Shown: positions 62,193 through 64,000 of the stretch, piece after piece
Position numbering within the stretch: the stretch's first letter is position 1
Layout: each line of letters opens with the position of its first letter
Source: Isoperla grammatica
Taxonomy: Eukaryota; Arthropoda; Insecta; Plecoptera; Perlodidae
Direction of reading: 5' to 3'
NCBI GenBank assembly: GCA_945910005.1
Contig: OX246739.1
Location: forward strand, 37,933,598-37,997,597
DNA: 64,000 nucleotides
Translations under genes and position numbers: made by a program
Notes under the pieces: model-generated
Seen by the model: only the letters and a program-made list of their open reading frames with translations
Told to the model about the DNA's origin: nothing
Databases searched by the model: none

Positions 62193-63104
62193 GATACGTT
62201 TTACCACAGTCTTCGTCGGCTACTTCCTTGGCCACGCCTTCCAGAATGGATGTTTTGGGACTACTTACTTTGTACCTACACTTTTAAGATAATAGTAATG
62301 AAATATTTGTTACCAGTTAATAAAAAGTAAAAAATAATAATTAATTAACTACTAATTTAAGTTATAAAACTGTCAAGATACGAAAAAACCTAAGTGTCCC
62401 GTTCGGAGTGACGCAATATTTATGACGTGTATCCGGTTTCCGGCAAGTTTTCTTCCCCGAAACTTCACGCACACAAATTTTACTAAATAACCGGCAAGAA
62501 ACGTTAGTGATTTGTGCTTGTTAGGTTGAGAACGAAAAAGTAACTATGTGACTTATCTGAGTACCGGGACTATAAGAATGGGAAAATCTGGTGGCACACT
62601 GCCATTTTTTTACTTCTCTATTGCATCAGGAGTGGATTTTATAATTTTGTATGAGGAGGCGTAACAAGTGCACAGAGAGCGTTGCGAGCGATCCGGCCAA
62701 CAGTCACCGAATATTGGATACACACAACTTTCAACAATACGAATTTCCAAGTCTTTGAAAAATTATTTGACTTCTTTTGAATCTATACATATGTTTCTAA
62801 TAATAATTAGTGCACTGGATTCTAGAGGGGTTTTCGGTGAATTCTAGCAGGCAGTGCTCAGTGGCCGGAACGCTTGCAGCGCTGCAGTGTAGTCGTTTGT
62901 TGTACGCCTCCCCATAGGAAACGGGACACATTGTCTTTAGCAAAAATAATATGTTTATTTGTCTCAGCTGTTTTATTGTTGATGCAAATTTCCACTACTA
63001 TCAATAAATTGTCAACGGAGATCAGAGTTCAAATGTAAATATATTTTATATTTAAATTAAAATATCAGTAAAAAAAACATGTTTAGCGTCTATGAGAAAC
63101 TTGA

Positions 63105-63750
63105 GCCTGGGCGTGCGAACAAATCTCTTCAACCTTGGCCGTATGGCCGACAGTCCACGGAGAGAAGAAGGTAACGTTTTTTATTTTTGATCATTGTGAG
63201 AGCCGAAAAGGTTTGCTCACAAGTGTACGTAGTTGAAAATGGCAGCAAAATCGACTACGCTCTGCTTTCAATTGATGGGAATTCTTGATTTATTTTGATC
63301 CAAAAATGATCTTGCTTTTTAAACCGGTTCAAGCAAACTTGATCCTCAAACATCGATCAGTGCGTATAGTGATAAGTTCTTCTTTCTCTACAGTAGATAG
63401 ATCGCTAATATCGGTGGAGTAAGAGAAAGGGTCCCTAACCCAGTCGTACTTGGAGACATCAAGAGAGGGAAAGTATCGCGCCATTTGACTTTTAAGAGTT
63501 TCTAAGTGGCTAGAAATGTTTATCCGGGTTATTTCACCTATCGGATCGCTGTCATTTGTCATTGGAAACATCCCCAAATCACCACTTTTCACATTTTCAA
63601 TCCACAGAGTAAGTTTTTCACAAAACCCGTGTAATTTATCTGACAATGTCAGAACATTTTCTTGTGGTCTTGTGGCAGTATTAAGCTTGTTAAGTTGAGT
63701 AAATATGTCTGTCAAATATGCAAATAATCTGGTATCTGGACAGTTGAAAA
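63105..63750 (-). pseudogene. hAT transposase C-terminal half, decayed
   Basis: On the minus strand, an open stretch (63740-63329) has RLFAYLTDIFTQLNKLN, then LHGFCEKLTLWIENV and ARYFPSLDVSKYDWVRDPF, the ZBED5/SCAND3-like hAT domain. After a stop and frameshift the next frame gives LLPFSTTYTCEQTFSALT and MIKNKKR, the dimerisation motif, then decays. The N-terminal zinc finger and first catalytic part are missing: only about 90 bp separate the fragment from the element end. Confidence 0.8.
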
Positions 63751-64000
63751 CAATAAATTAAATTAAAATAATTATTAAATTTGCAAATTTTCGCGGCACA
63801 CCATGTGCATCATGGCGGCACACCGGTTGAGAATCACTGCCATAGTCTAACCAATGGAAGTGGTTAATGCTCAAGGTACTTATGGGCCTATATAAGCTCT
63901 AGGGGTCCGTGAAAACGGTTTTATTTTACAGTAAATTTCGTTTTTGAAGTAACAAATTTCGGTGTTATTCAAGAAAAGCAGTATTTTGAAGGTTTTATCG

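Noticed and set aside
62521..62540. GGTTGAGAAC as another hAT terminus
   Set aside because: It lacks the CACTG end, and the adjacent subterminal block is in the wrong order for a terminus at this position.

Overview
This is eukaryotic, metazoan DNA. Genes are split by GT-AG introns, roughly half the window is transposon-derived, and simple repeats are frequent. An insect/crustacean-style ionotropic receptor (a protostome family), a tRNA-like SINE fragment and a palindromic TAGGCCTA motif scattered through the non-coding DNA suggest an arthropod, perhaps a crustacean. That placement is inference; no rRNA or mitochondrial marker is present.

Layout. (1) 1.07-5.23 kb, + strand: a sushi / threonine-rich stalk / C-type lectin gene. 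Its last intron carries a tandem array made from the gene's own exon end and splice donor. (2) 6.91-8.70 kb, +: an intronless divergent ionotropic receptor of 595 codons. (3) 9.3-13.7 kb: terminal-inverted-repeat (TIR) elements and TAGGCCTA-rich DNA. (4) 13.75-16.87 kb, +: a two-exon mitochondrial fission regulator (MTFR1 family) whose only intron holds a palindromic Penelope-like element (PLE). (5) 17-27 kb: repeats, several palindromic MITEs and a second palindromic PLE, with no confident gene. (6) 27.4-51.9 kb, -: a kinesin-8 (KIF18) gene of 12 coding exons and 895 codons. All exon phases agree and its introns are packed with hAT, pogo/Tigger and PLE insertions, some nested three deep. (7) 52-64 kb: a TTAA-flanked MITE, a broken non-LTR retrotransposon, more hAT elements, candidate exons of a small unidentified minus-strand gene, and a hAT transposase pseudogene.

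The host genes do not form a pathway: a secreted or surface lectin, a chemoreceptor-like channel, a mitochondrial fission factor and a mitotic motor. The mobile-element record is the most informative part. Fourteen hAT-like insertions can be delimited by their TIRs, and nearly all show readable 8-bp target duplications. All three PLE insertions are inverted head-to-head pairs with 14-15 bp target duplications, and one 75-bp element consists of two transposon ends and nothing else. Exon boundaries were set by eye from splice consensus and frame continuity. No alignment or database search was run.
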